A stretch of DNA of 64,000 nt, taken from positions 617,802-681,801 of the forward strand of contig BGKB01000006.1 in the NCBI GenBank assembly GCA_003116975.1. Direction: 5' to 3'. Under the pieces are notes generated by a model, which did not search any database, was not told where the DNA came from, and saw nothing but the letters and a program-made list of their open reading frames with translations. Both the position numbers and the translations under genes were made by a program. Numbering within the stretch: position 1 is the stretch's first letter; each line of letters opens with the position of its first letter. Positions 30,816-40,912 of the stretch are shown here, piece by piece. Source of the stretch: Aurantiochytrium sp. KH105 (taxonomy: Eukaryota; Sar; Bigyra; Thraustochytrida; Thraustochytriidae).

Positions 30816-33800
30816 CTACTTTTTCTTGTTGCAGATGCCGCGCGCCTTGAGCCAGAGCCGCCAGTCACCGCGATCGTTCTCGGGGCCAATGATGCGGAAG
30901 AGTGGCATCACAAAGAACTCGGTGATGATCAAACTATAAGCAATGGTGGAGGTGAGGAGAATGGCCATCTTGCCGAAAAACTGGAGCTGTGCAAAGAACA
31001 TAATGGCGGCGGACCCACCCGTGGTAAAGGCTCCTGCGATGACAGTAGGGCCGAGCATGACGGCCGAATACTTGAAGCGATCGGCGCGGAGTGTGAAACC
31101 TTCGCCTGCGGCGTGCGCGTAGCTCGTGCCGTGCAGCGTGCTATAGTCAACACTGAGACCAACGACCATGACTGCGGCAATAGCCTCCGCAACACCGAGT
31201 GCCCAGCCCAGAAGCTGCGCCGTTCCGAGAACCGTAACGACAATGCCAATGATACCAAAGATGGCAATTACCGAAAGAATCAGGTTCGAAGTGGCGAAAA
31301 GGAGCACAACAAAAGCAATGGGGACACTGATGGCCAAGCCCTGGAACATGCCCGAAACGATGCCGAGCTCGGTGTGGATCCAAAGCATGTCAAAAGAGGT
31401 CTGGAACGCGGATTCCAGGCCCGCCGGCGCGTTCTCGACCATCTCTTGGAGGTGAGCCTCCAAGAGATCAATGACAGGCTCCTTGACGCCTACAGGCTGC
31501 AGCGTCTTGAGCGAGGCCTCGTACGAGAAAACGATGAACTTGAGCTCCCCGTCCACGATGCCAATATCGTTATCTGCTCCCGTGGCGTTTGCAAATTCGG
31601 ACAGTCGCGAGGTCCAAAGAGCCTTATCGACATCGCCCAAGTCAATCGCAGGGGTCTCCAATGGGTAAGTCTCGTTATGCCAGTCGTGAAACTTGCGCAG
31701 CGTGCAGTCCACGCTGCGGGTGGCGAGACCAACGTCACTGCCGATGCAGCCAGCGAGCGCGCTCGTTTCGCCTTCGGGCACACAGGAAAGGGTTTCAAAG
31801 CTGTCGCACACCTCGAGATAATACTCTTGGTTCGTTCGCGACGAAAGATCAAACTCGGTGTCGAAAACAACGGCGCCTCGGTACCCGTTGGGGTCGAGAA
31901 ACTTGAAGCTGCCACGATCAATGCCTTCAATGCCAAAGGTGACGTCGACCTCCAAGTAGTCTGTGCCACCCTGAAAGAGCTTACTGTAGTCGGTCGCATA
32001 GCCCGTGCTCATGTGAGACGAGCGGAAATTTTGGTCTGGTTCCGTTGGAGTACCAAGCTGAACTGCGAATGTGGCCATGATCACAATCAGCGCAAAGAGT
32101 GCTGTCACCGTGACAGCCACCACCGGAAGAATCTGGCACGTGCGGCCTCCGATCGTAACAGAGACTTGCTTGTTGATGAGAGGCACGTAACCCTTGGAGA
32201 ACGCCTTTTCCTCAAAGTTTTCCTTGTGCTTTACTTTGTCCATGACGAGTGTCACCGTGCCGTCTTCAGCGACGCGCTTCTCAATATGCGTTGCCGCGCT
32301 CTGCTCGATATCTTGACTTGCGGAAGCGACCTTTTCGCGGGGTGCTCTGAGGCAGCCGCAACAGCAATAGCGACCGCGGAAATACTTTTCAAAGATAATG
32401 ACCACCGCAGGATAGAGAATGATGGTCCACACAAAGTTGAGCATGATGGTAATGGCAGCAAAAATGCCAAAGGAGGCGATCGGGGCAATCGGACTCACGC
32501 CCGTTGCAAGAAAGGCCCCAGCAGTGGTGGCGCTCGTATTCAAAACAGCCCCGGCGGCACGCTGGTATGTGTACGTGAGACGAGCCACCAAGACTTCATC
32601 CTCTTCATTGTTGGTCCCATATACATTGGCCTTGCCAGCCTCTTCCTTGCTTGCAAAGCCGCGGACGCCGGGCCAATAGCGCTCGCTTTGATAGTACGCG
32701 TCAACCCAGACAAAGAGATCATCGGCGCCAATACCAAGAATGAGAAAGAAGGTGACGATGTGCACGCTGCTAAAGTACTCGATGCGGAAAATGCCAGTGT
32801 AGAAGAAGAGGGCCACCACGATACTAATGAGAATGGAAAGGAGTCCAACACTACTCATGAATAAACTGCGCAGGTGCAGGACCATGGTTATGAAAACAAG
32901 AACGATTGAACCCATCACAAGCAACTGGTCATACCCGACCATGCGGTCAAACTCTGATGAGACAAAGTACTGGTTGTAGAATCGGACCTGCAAGCCATTA
33001 CCGAGATCGAAGGCGCCAATATTGTACGCCGAGTTGAAAGGGACATCGACCTTGAGACCCTTTGAAGCAAAGAAGTTCTTTTCGATGGTGGCGAGAAAGT
33101 TCTCATAAATGACACCTTGAGGCCCAGCATCGTCATCAGGTTCCGAGCCGAAAGCCTTGCCATCGTCTGTGGAGTCCGCGCCAAGCGGTGCGTACAGGGA
33201 AATTTGGGAGCGGGTCTTGAGACGGACGTCGAGCAGGCTCGTCACTCGGCGCTCAAGAAAGAAGAAGACTTTTTCAGGCTCGCTTGCGAGAGCCGCAAAC
33301 TGCGTCGCAAACTCGGTCGAGTTCAGCAGACGGCATTCCTTTTGCTCCTCAAAGGTTGGGTATACGAGCGCCACGACATCGTAATCTTGCGAGGCGCACA
33401 CCGTGTCTTTGCCGAGCGCGGCACCGTCCGGCTTGCAGTACTTGGGAAAGTTCTCGTCCGCCGTCAGGATGCTTTGGAACTGGCACATGCGCTGCAGGTT
33501 GTCAGGGGTAAGAATCTCCGCTTGGCGGTCGTCCGCCCACTCGTAAATGAAGGAGGTGGCCGTGAACCAGACGTCTTCCGAGCGCGCGGGCAGATTTCCG
33601 GTGCTTTGAGCGGAGTCCATCTTCTCTCGAGCATCCGAGAGGGCGTCGCCGTTCTTGCTCGCCTCCGAGGTCGGGATCGTCCAGTCGTCGACGGTGGTGT
33701 CAGCGATGTCAAACCAGCCTGCAAAGTACACCACGGCGGACATGACGAGGAAGGCCGCCCAGATGCTGCCGCAGATGGTCCTCGGCCGCTTCACAAAGTG

Positions 33801-33890
33801 CCGCGAGGCCTTCTCCACCATCCTCAGCTCTCCGCTGTACGACACCTGGAGTTCCTCCTTCTCCTCCCCTCCGGCCATCTTCTCCGACAT
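30816..33890 (-). CDS. Patched/Dispatched-like RND permease 2
   Basis: The protein has 1024 residues from MSEKMAGGEEKEEL, paralogous to the neighbour at 25505-28954. Shared landmarks are VDDWTIPTS after TM1, GIGADDLFVWVDAYYQSERYW in TM4, SATTAGAFLATG, and VVGLSVDYSTLHGTSYAHA in TM10. The cytosolic loop after TM6 is shorter than in the paralogue. The protein ends KARGICNKKK, a dilysine-like basic tail. I chose 33890 because the next 248 codons upstream are Arg/Ala/Pro-rich low complexity with no TM segments, best read as promoter and 5' UTR. Tandem orientation and similarity point to local duplication. The substrate could be sterol, lipid or a lipidated ligand; this is not visible in the sequence. 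Confidence 0.87.
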   Translation of the reverse strand: MSEKMAGGEEKEELQVSYSGELRMVEKASRHFVKRPRTICGSIWAAFLVMSAVVYFAGWFDIADTTVDDWTIPTSEASKNGDALSDAREKMDSAQSTGNLPARSEDVWFTATSFIYEWADDRQAEILTPDNLQRMCQFQSILTADENFPKYCKPDGAALGKDTVCASQDYDVVALVYPTFEEQKECRLLNSTEFATQFAALASEPEKVFFFLERRVTSLLDVRLKTRSQISLYAPLGADSTDDGKAFGSEPDDDAGPQGVIYENFLATIEKNFFASKGLKVDVPFNSAYNIGAFDLGNGLQVRFYNQYFVSSEFDRMVGYDQLLVMGSIVLVFITMVLHLRSLFMSSVGLLSILISIVVALFFYTGIFRIEYFSSVHIVTFFLILGIGADDLFVWVDAYYQSERYWPGVRGFASKEEAGKANVYGTNNEEDEVLVARLTYTYQRAAGAVLNTSATTAGAFLATGVSPIAPIASFGIFAAITIMLNFVWTIILYPAVVIIFEKYFRGRYCCCGCLRAPREKVASASQDIEQSAATHIEKRVAEDGTVTLVMDKVKHKENFEEKAFSKGYVPLINKQVSVTIGGRTCQILPVVAVTVTALFALIVIMATFAVQLGTPTEPDQNFRSSHMSTGYATDYSKLFQGGTDYLEVDVTFGIEGIDRGSFKFLDPNGYRGAVVFDTEFDLSSRTNQEYYLEVCDSFETLSCVPEGETSALAGCIGSDVGLATRSVDCTLRKFHDWHNETYPLETPAIDLGDVDKALWTSRLSEFANATGADNDIGIVDGELKFIVFSYEASLKTLQPVGVKEPVIDLLEAHLQEMVENAPAGLESAFQTSFDMLWIHTELGIVSGMFQGLAISVPIAFVVLLFATSNLILSVIAIFGIIGIVVTVLGTAQLLGWALGVAEAIAAVMVVGLSVDYSTLHGTSYAHAAGEGFTLRADRFKYSAVMLGPTVIAGAFTTGGSAAIMFFAQLQFFGKMAILLTSTIAYSLIITEFFVMPLFRIIGPENDRGDWRLWLKARGICNKKK

Positions 33891-36068
33891 CCTGGCCACC
33901 CGGGCCGCTCCGCTCTCCTCCTCGATCCTCTCCCCTGCTCTCCTCTGCTTCAGTCGGCGTCGCCGAGGAAGGCCTCGAGCGCGTTTCGGGTTTGCTGCTT
34001 CCGGGCTTCGCCTGCCTCGAGTTCCCCACTTTGCGCCTCGCCCCAGAGCCAGCTGCCGCTTCGCAGCTTTCCTGGCCCGGCGCCGCGGGCGGCCGCTGCC
34101 GAGGCCTCGCTGCCGACCGGCCTCCCGCTGCGCGTGCGTGCGACTCAGCCGCGCCCTGCGCCTTGCCTGCGCGTACGTACCAGGCGGGCAGGCCCTCCCT
34201 GCACGCGCAAGTCCCGAGAGCGCAGTGACCCTCCCTCCCCCTCTCGGCGCCCCAGCAGGCAGCCAGAGTTCCGGTGGCCCCGCGCGGACTGGACCCGGCC
34301 GGCGACCCGCGCGGGCGGCGCGAGCCCGGCGCGGCGAGCGGGGCCGAGGCTCGCGCGCGGCGTGGCGGGCGGAGGGAAACGGCCGCCGGCGGCGCGCCCG
34401 GGTCGCGAGAAGCGAGGCGAGGCCGCCTGCGGGCCGTGCACGCGTGAGTGTTGCGCATTTTCCGGGTGTGTGTGTGTCGCACACACGCACCACCAGCCAG
34501 CAGGCGCGGTAGGTCTGGGGAGCGAGCGTCTGCGAGCACAACGGGCTGCTGGAGGAGGAGAGGGAGGAAGTGAGCATTGCGCGCATTGGGTTTCTTTGGT
34601 TTGTGCGTGCAGCCGCAGGCCGCACCCCGTTCATTGTTCGTGGCGATGGTGGACGCGCATTTCATGCTCCAGCTGCAGCAGCAGATCCCCGCAAAGAGAC
34701 TGCCCGCCAGCGACAAGGTCTCGGATCTTCTTCGTCGCGCGTCAGACCCGCCCTCATGTCGAGACCCGTGCCGCCAGCGGCAGCGGCAATGCGGCGGGAA
34801 GAGAGTTCCTTGGCTCTCACTGGCTTAGCTTGCCCACTCTTGCGAGCTCGCCGCAACGTGCCGTTTACGCGCGGTGCCAGGGGGAGGCGGAAGCGCATGT
34901 CACAGCTAGCTAGCTATAGCTTAGCTATAGCTGGCTGGCTGGCTATCGCCGCGTGTAGGAAAACAACAAACTCACCGAAACCGGCACCGGCACCGGCAAC
35001 TACAGCACGGCGCGGCCGCTTTTCTGTTCCTGCCCTCGTCGATCGAACAGAAAACGGCCCTCCGAGTCTCTTCCAGCGCGCCGTCGCCGCGCGCACCGCA
35101 ATCATGCGCCTCGCAGCCGCAGCCGCCGCCGCGCGCGGTTCGCGCAATAAATGAAAGTGAGCGCCTGGGCGGGGGCGCGACGGCGGACAGAGGGTGCCGC
35201 CCCGCAAGTGCCGAAAGCAGTGCGGCTCAGACGCCGGCTGCGGCTGCACTGAAAGTGGTGGATAGATAGCATAGATAGCAAGCAGCAGCAGCTGCAGCCG
35301 CAGCGCAAGTCTCGCTGCAATGGAGGGCGGAGGCGGAACGGCACGGCCTTGGCGCGCATGCTGCAGCTGAAAGCGACGCGAGGGGCTTGCGGTTACAGTT
35401 TTTACTCACTGCAGGTGACGATGACGACGACTCGCCACGGGTGCCCGCGAGATCGGGGGCGAATGGCGATGCAATTGTCGAGCTTTCGTGAACCTCGTAG
35501 AAGGTACATGATGAGAAGCAGGGATTTACAATGGGCGCGTCATTGTCATCCTGAGAGAGAGAGAGAGAGAGGGAGGAAGGGAGGCGGTGTCCTCGAGATC
35601 GGTCAGAGGGAGGATCGTTTCTGCCTTGCACGCTGACGTTACGCGTGCACCACGATCGCATTCATGCAGGTCAGAGACGCGGAAAAGTGGTGGTAGGGGG
35701 TTGGTCAACAAGGTAACTGTTTCAATTTGTCACCGTCCGTAGAGGCAGAGTTTTTAATTAAGACCGTCTCCACGTAAGACCTGGAGAGAGTTTTCCATAT
35801 TCGTCTCGCCGGTGCGCAGGCTCAATCCGCCGCCGCCTGGCTGTCCGGGACACCCGGCGGCACGGCCGTGCAAGCCTTCGTCGTAAAGTTGTATCACCCC
35901 CCGTTTTTCCCCTCATGCGTCTAATCATCGACGGTGGACCAGCGAAGAACTGTACGAAAGGGCGACTTTACGCGGGCCTTGCGTACGTGTTTGTGGAGGA
36001 GACATCCGCGCAGCTGGGCTAGATGGCAACCACAGACAAGGAAATGTGCGAAAAAGACAAATTCGCTG
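33891..36068. other. Intergenic region with dispersed-repeat copy
   Basis: This gap of 2.2 kb is the 5' side of RND gene 2. It holds an AGCTAGCTATAGC series at 34904-34942, a dispersed element at 35255-35411, and a (GA)n tract at 35553-35571. A short plus frame at 34646 (MVDAHFMLQLQQQIP) is too brief to support. No gene is called. Confidence 0.5.
35255..35411 (+). repeat. Dispersed element, copy A
   Basis: This stretch matches the reverse complement of 60172-60316. Shared blocks in order are GCGCAAGTCT, GCGGAGGCGGAACGGCA, CTTGGCGCGCATGCTGCA, CTGAAAGCG, GAGGGGCT and CAGTTTTTACTC. The gap between the first two blocks differs by 11 nt between copies, so no common frame is kept. It lies about 0.65 kb from the edge of the decayed transposon. 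Confidence 0.8.
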
Positions 36069-36404
36069 TTAGATATCGTTATTGGTCGGTTTTGCCTGCA
36101 TTTTGCGATATTTGGTCTTCTCGTTAGCAATCCTTGCCTTGATCTGGGTCTCTGTAGGGAAGCTAGCTGGCTTGGGCCCACCGTGCTGATCAAGAAAGGT
36201 ATTCATGATTTGCGTGGGTGTCTTGCTTGTTTTCGTGACCGTAAGAAGTTGAATTTTGTTGGCAAATTTGGCTTCCATGCCTTTTCGCCCCCTTCCTGAT
36301 GACCCAGACTGCATAACTGCTGCAGCTGCTGCGTCCTCCGATGCAAGCTCTGCTGCCCTTGCCATTCTTTCAGCTTGCTCTCAAGCCTTCTCTTGAGTGC
36401 AGAG

Positions 36405-37238
36405 CTACCCGATGATGCGCTCCTCAGAAGGAAGACACAATCGTCCTGGGAACTCCTTCTCAAGATGCGCGCGCATCGCACCTGGCCCCATCATGTTCGA
36501 CGAATTCTCGACGCCTAGTCCAAAAAGATTTTCGACTCGATCCTTGTAAGGGCTCACGTAGTCGCTACTGTAAGTCGAGCCGTGATGAGGCCGCCGCGCC
36601 CAACCTTGAGGTTTCGCTGGAAGAACATGGTGTTCCGCGAGCTCATACTCTGGCATATTGCTTCTCCCGTCTCGCAGGCTGATCATCACTTGCGAGTCAT
36701 TGTTTGCTATTGGCGTTGCGTTGTCCTCGCCGATCGTCTCGCATGCTTGCTCAATTGTATCCTCGTCATTGTGGGCATCATCGCGCAAGTCAATCCTAGT
36801 CGAGGTCGTGGCTCGCATGCGCAAGTCCCCACCCTGACCCATCAACTCCACCATGCGACGAACTGCGTATGCAATGACATCACGCCGCTCGGAATCGACA
36901 AAGTTTGCCGATCGCTGCTGCTGTTTTTGCTGCTGGGATCGATGTTGGTCTGACAAGCTGTCGGAGCCTTCGTTTGTTGCACCGCTCGGTGAAGCATGAC
37001 GCCCAGGCCGACGAGGACCAAGAACTGTGCCACAACGAAACACACTCAGCAAGTGTACTCCCCAAAGCGGTCCCTCGAACAAAATGTCTTCGCTCACCAC
37101 ACTAGGAGCTTGTTCAGAATGCTGACATGCTTCATTGTCTGTTTCATGCTCATCCTCGACCTCGACAGAATCGACCGAGTCGGCAGCTTTTCTGTTGGCG
37201 ATGACGGTGTCACGACTGAGCGTTCCAGGTGACGACAA
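36405..37238 (-). pseudogene. Transposase C-terminal fragment
   Basis: The frame of 277 codons ends HLEKEFPGRLCLPSEERIIG. It is continued in another frame by SSALKRRLESKLKEWQ and by the 36069-36365 frame, showing a further frameshift. The N-terminal half is Gln/Ser/Asp-rich with no domain recognised. It sits next to the catalytic-core pieces on the same strand. Confidence 0.4.
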
Positions 37239-37433
37239 GTCTTCTGCGACAGGTCGATACGGATCTTAGAACTTGCATGTCAAAAGTACTCGAAAGTTTC
37301 GACAGTCATTGCAGCGGCCGTTGGCGATTCAAAGTCCAATTGCACATCAGAGAAGAACGCGTCCATGACCCTTCCCGTAGGCATTAGCATCGCGCGCACA
37401 TCATGCGCCCAGGTACCGGCCTCTCGATTGAAA

Positions 37434-37962
37434 TCAACAAGATGGGTGATTGATTGTATTTGGAATGCCTCTATTTGCTTTCAATGCATCGAAAATTGCG
37501 CCAGGCGTCGCGTTGTCGTTTCCATGGCGACAGACTGAATTGAACTTTGCTGAAACTTGACCAAAATGCGCATCAAGCAGGCTCTTGTCGCGCTGCACCG
37601 GAGACTTGATCATTTGTTTCACAGTGATTCCGCAGACGCCATTCAGAAGGCCCACGCCGAGAAGAAAAAGTAAGCTTCGATAGCATCCCGCGTTGTCAGA
37701 CCGAATGGACACTTTCTTGATGTGCTTGAGATGGAGATGTTGCGAGAGTTCATAGAAGATTGCTTCGTTGCTTGCGAGGACCTCGTCTGTACCTTGCTGA
37801 TTCTCTCGCAAAACGATCGTGTCGAGATAGAATTTTTCGAACTACTGTCTGCGAGACAGGGTCATAGTCAAAGAAGACGACAAGAGCCCCGTGCAGGCTC
37901 ATGCCTCGCTTAGAATAGTGTCCTAGCGTAGTCTCTTTTGCGTACATTGCAAGGACCTTCAT
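37434..37962 (-). pseudogene. Transposase catalytic-core fragments
   Basis: Two overlapping minus-strand frames (37750-37962 and 37434-37811) encode adjacent parts of the same domain. One has YSKRGMSLHGALVVFFDYD; the next has KKVSIRSDNAGCYRS and KSPVQRDKSLLDAHFG. Serine-Asp-Asn-Ala-Gly-Cys-Tyr followed about 30 residues later by an Asp-x-His-Phe-Gly motif is typical of a group of eukaryotic DDE transposases. The frame change between them marks it as non-functional. Confidence 0.5.
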
Positions 37963-38013
37963 CTTCCAATGTTCGATTTTGAGCGCCTCACTAGATCCGG
38001 ACGCACCGTGTGC

Positions 38014-39365
38014 TCATTCCTTGCAGGCGCGTGTCAATGGCATCCTCTTGAGCAACACACCGAGCGGCTTGACCCACTTGGTCTCGGCATCAGAAATATA
38101 TTGCAGCGCATCTTGCTCGTACTCCTTGCCAATCATGTCCGTGCTTCTTTGAACGAGGCTCGTAAGCTGTGCTAAGACCCAATACGGAAAGTTGCACGCG
38201 CCGCAGGAAGGGGAATACTCCTCGCCATCACTCAACCGGACGCTTGGATTTTCTGGCGGAGCAAGAGCATAGCAAATGATATGCGTGTCGCAGCAGCCAT
38301 CAGCTTTACGCATGTGGTCAAACGCTTACCTTCAAAAGGTGTCGAGCGTGGTCGATGTACCTATCAAAGCATGTACGCTCTATCTCTGTGCATGCAAACC
38401 TCGCCACAAGGTGATGGATATTGCGCATGGTCTCGTTCAGGAGTGCCCCAACAACATAGTCGACAGGTGTCAACAGCTTCTGATTTGAGCTGATGGTCTT
38501 GAGGATCTCGTACATGATGCTGTCTGAAAATGCCTTGCGGCCAGACTTGGTGCAAGCTTCTTTATACCGACAAATGAGGATCGCTTTATCAACCTGCAAA
38601 ACTACTCGAGGAAGTGTCCAAGCCTCGCGCTTGGTGAGGCGGACGCGACGGCTGCCCCGAGATAGAAACCCGACGTGTCTGAGGGCGAGAGCAAAACGGA
38701 GCGCAAAGTCAGCATCCGAAGTATTAAATTTGCGCCGACGAAAAGTGGGGTTTGCGAGCACGCCAAACTCGAACAGGTCCGCATAGTCACGGCGTGCGCG
38801 CTGCCACGTCACGCTGCCCATCCCTACTTGATTGGCTGCTCAGGTCTTCAAGGACCTTGCGGGGCATGCTGTTTGACAATATCGCGCGGCTCATACGAGA
38901 CTCGATGGAGCCACGTCGCGAATTGTCGATTACTGCTTGGCAAGAAGCGACAACATTGTCGCAATTGCAGGTTTTCTCGTTATCAATGCGCTTAGCAAGC
39001 TCTCGTATCAAGAATTCAGGGTTCCCTGGATACAGGGCAGATGCAATGGCACGTGTAGCTTGAAGCATCGCCTGTGCCATCGAAGATCTGTGCTTATTTC
39101 TCATCTTCTCGGGGTCCGGACTGTCACGATTTTCTTGTGATGGAAAGTTGCTCACAGCCCCATTCATCAAATCAAAAAGCGCCTTCAAGTCGCGCAGACT
39201 TGTTCTAGACTTGATGCATCTCTCAAAGCAGTCCTGGCTTGAGCGGAAAGGACTTGAGGGTGCATCGTTCGAAAAGGTGGCGACGGATCTTCTCACCTTC
39301 TGGTCCTTGATTCGGTATGCCAGCTGTGTGCTGTGCAGGGTCTGGCGCGTGCAGAGGTCCGTCAA
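38014..39365 (-). pseudogene. Transposase N-terminal fragments
   Basis: Three minus-strand frames (38787-39365, 38318-38821 and 38014-38313) follow each other with small overlaps and frame changes. They are helical and charged, with a Cys pair near the end (SPSCGACNFPYW). They read as consecutive parts of one ancestral chain leading into the catalytic-core piece. I assign them by position and strand; no single motif is diagnostic. Confidence 0.4.
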
Positions 39366-39800
39366 TGCCTGAGTTCGATTAAGTCAGGCATTGCGTTTTG
39401 CGCAGCATTGCCACTGTCGTCAAGTTCTTCTTCAACGTGGTTGGCCTGCACATTTTGCGACCTGGACATGGTCATCATTCTTTTCGTTTGCCGATCGTCT
39501 TGGGACAGAGAAACCTTAGCGGTGTCTCGAGCACGGGAAAGCAGACGCTTGGCACTCTTCGTTTTCTCCTCTCCTCACGCGCCGGTCTTTGCTCTTTTCA
39601 AGGGCGACCTCGGGTCCGTGCAACTCGCTGGGCGGTGGTTAGCTTGTTGTGCGTGCACGCACACTGACAGCGTGAGCACAGGTTGCATTCTCCGCAAAGA
39701 GACACATGGCACTTGCACCTGTCCCCCATTACAATTTGCCTCTATCCGGCCCTTACTAGCGCCCAATGTCAGCCCCTCGCGCGGACCGCGCACGCGATAA

Positions 39801-40912
39801 GTTTCCGTCTACGAAGTTTCGTGGCTCGAAAAGACCAAATTCGCGCTCTGGAGACCAAGCCGAAACGCAAGTGCGGTTTTTCGGGTCTGTCAAATCTTCG
39901 CTTTCTTGCGGTCTTTGGAAATATGATAGAATAAAATAGGGATGCTTCCGCCTTTCTCGCTCCCCGGTGCGCAACACCATTTGTGAAATAGATAGCCCAA
40001 TGTCGAGACGCTTGAAATTCTGTGCGTTGAAGACACGACATCGTCGCCGCCGCTTGTGTCCACCAAACACAAGGTCGACGATCTGATCGAGTGATCAAGA
40101 TGCATTCGTCATTGAGTCGGCCGACTCTTAGCACTACTACAACCGTTTGTGCAACGTTCATGTCGTGAAGTGGCAGAATCTTGCAGCAAAGAAGAATTTG
40201 TGGTAAACCTGCTCGTCCTTCTTCTCTTTCCCTGCGTGGTCCAATTTTCTGTCATTTTATAGAAAAAGGCGCACTTTTTGTGAGCGCGAACTAGCTAAAT
40301 TTTAATGAATGGAGGCACCTTGAGAGATGAGATTGTGTTCCGCGCTCTCGCCATTCGCCTCATCCCATTATGTTATAGTATACTACGTCCTCCCTCCCTC
40401 CCTTCGCTCCGCGCAGCTTTCCGAGGCTTGCTCACTCTACTCACGAGCTGCATAATATCGTGCACGGAAAAGGAAACGAAAGCCGCGCGTGCAGCCGTGT
40501 GCAGCCGTGTGCATGGCACGCGCCGGCATTATATTTTTTTTTTGCACAAACACCTTTCGCTCTCGCCCTCGCGCGCGCGACCGCGTGGTAGGCAGGCAGG
40601 CGCGGCAGGTGCAAGGCGCAAACCAGCAAACCCCCTCCTTCTCTCCCCCCTCCTCGCGCGCGGGCGCCGCCGCGACACGCTCCGTCCGCGCGCGCCCCCG
40701 CGGAGAACGCGCCTAGGCCGCGTCGCATCAGCAGCCAGCCCAGCCAGGCTCTCCCCTCGCGCCCTTCCTTCCTTACCCTCGCCCCGAGTCTGTCTCTCTC
40801 TCTCTCTGCTTTCTCGCCCCCTCTCCGCCGCACCCGCTCGCTCGCTCGCGCCGCTTCTTCGCGTCGCTTGCCCGCCCGCCCGCCCGCCCTCGCTCCCCTC
40901 GCCGCCGCCGCC
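39801..40912. promoter_or_regulatory. Upstream region of the WD40-Roco gene
   Basis: This 1.1-kb spacer becomes increasingly C-rich towards the gene. It ends in a pyrimidine block (40795-40810, TC repeat) and a GCCGCCGCCGCC run that gives a strong Kozak-like context at the ATG. No other gene is credible here. Confidence 0.4.

Larger units (their letters stand above)
36069..39800 (-). mobile_element. Decayed DDE-type DNA transposon
   Basis: Successive minus-strand frames read as pieces of one transposase broken by frameshifts. At the 5' side near 39.65-39.75 kb is a Cys-rich patch (CGECNLCSRCQC), like the zinc-binding head of some large transposases. Helical segments lie at 38787-39365 and 38318-38821. 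At 37750-37962 is a KRGMSLHGALV segment, and at 37434-37811 IRSDNAGCYRS with the acidic residue expected of a DDE core, followed by KSLLDAHFG. C-terminal pieces lie at 36405-37238 (FPGRLCLPSEERI) and 36069-36365. The region is less GC-rich than the rest of the window. I could not find terminal inverted repeats or a target duplication, so the ends are approximate and the superfamily unassigned. Confidence 0.55.

Noticed and set aside
30786..32864. 692-codon plus-strand frame opposite RND permease 2
   Set aside because: It is antisense to a gene with clear TM segments and RND motifs. The peptide is charged and featureless, a typical shadow frame in GC-biased DNA.
33891..34634. N-terminal extension of 248 residues for RND permease 2
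   Set aside because: It is Arg/Ala/Pro-rich and unlike anything in the paralogue, which starts shortly before TM1. It is read as promoter and 5' UTR.
34646..34828. Short plus-strand frame MVDAHFMLQLQQQIP
   Set aside because: It has only about 60 codons and then becomes Arg/Cys-rich. No splice or domain evidence supports a gene.
33117..34913. 598-codon plus-strand frame over the RND gene 2 start
   Set aside because: The first part is antisense to coding sequence and the rest is Arg/Ala/Pro low complexity. No motif is seen.
35102..35359. Short frame starting MRAKAVPFRLR, echoed by MRAKTLPFRLR at 60224
   Set aside because: It looked like a conserved small protein, but the similarity is at the DNA level within the dispersed element, and an 11-nt length difference breaks the frame after the first residues.
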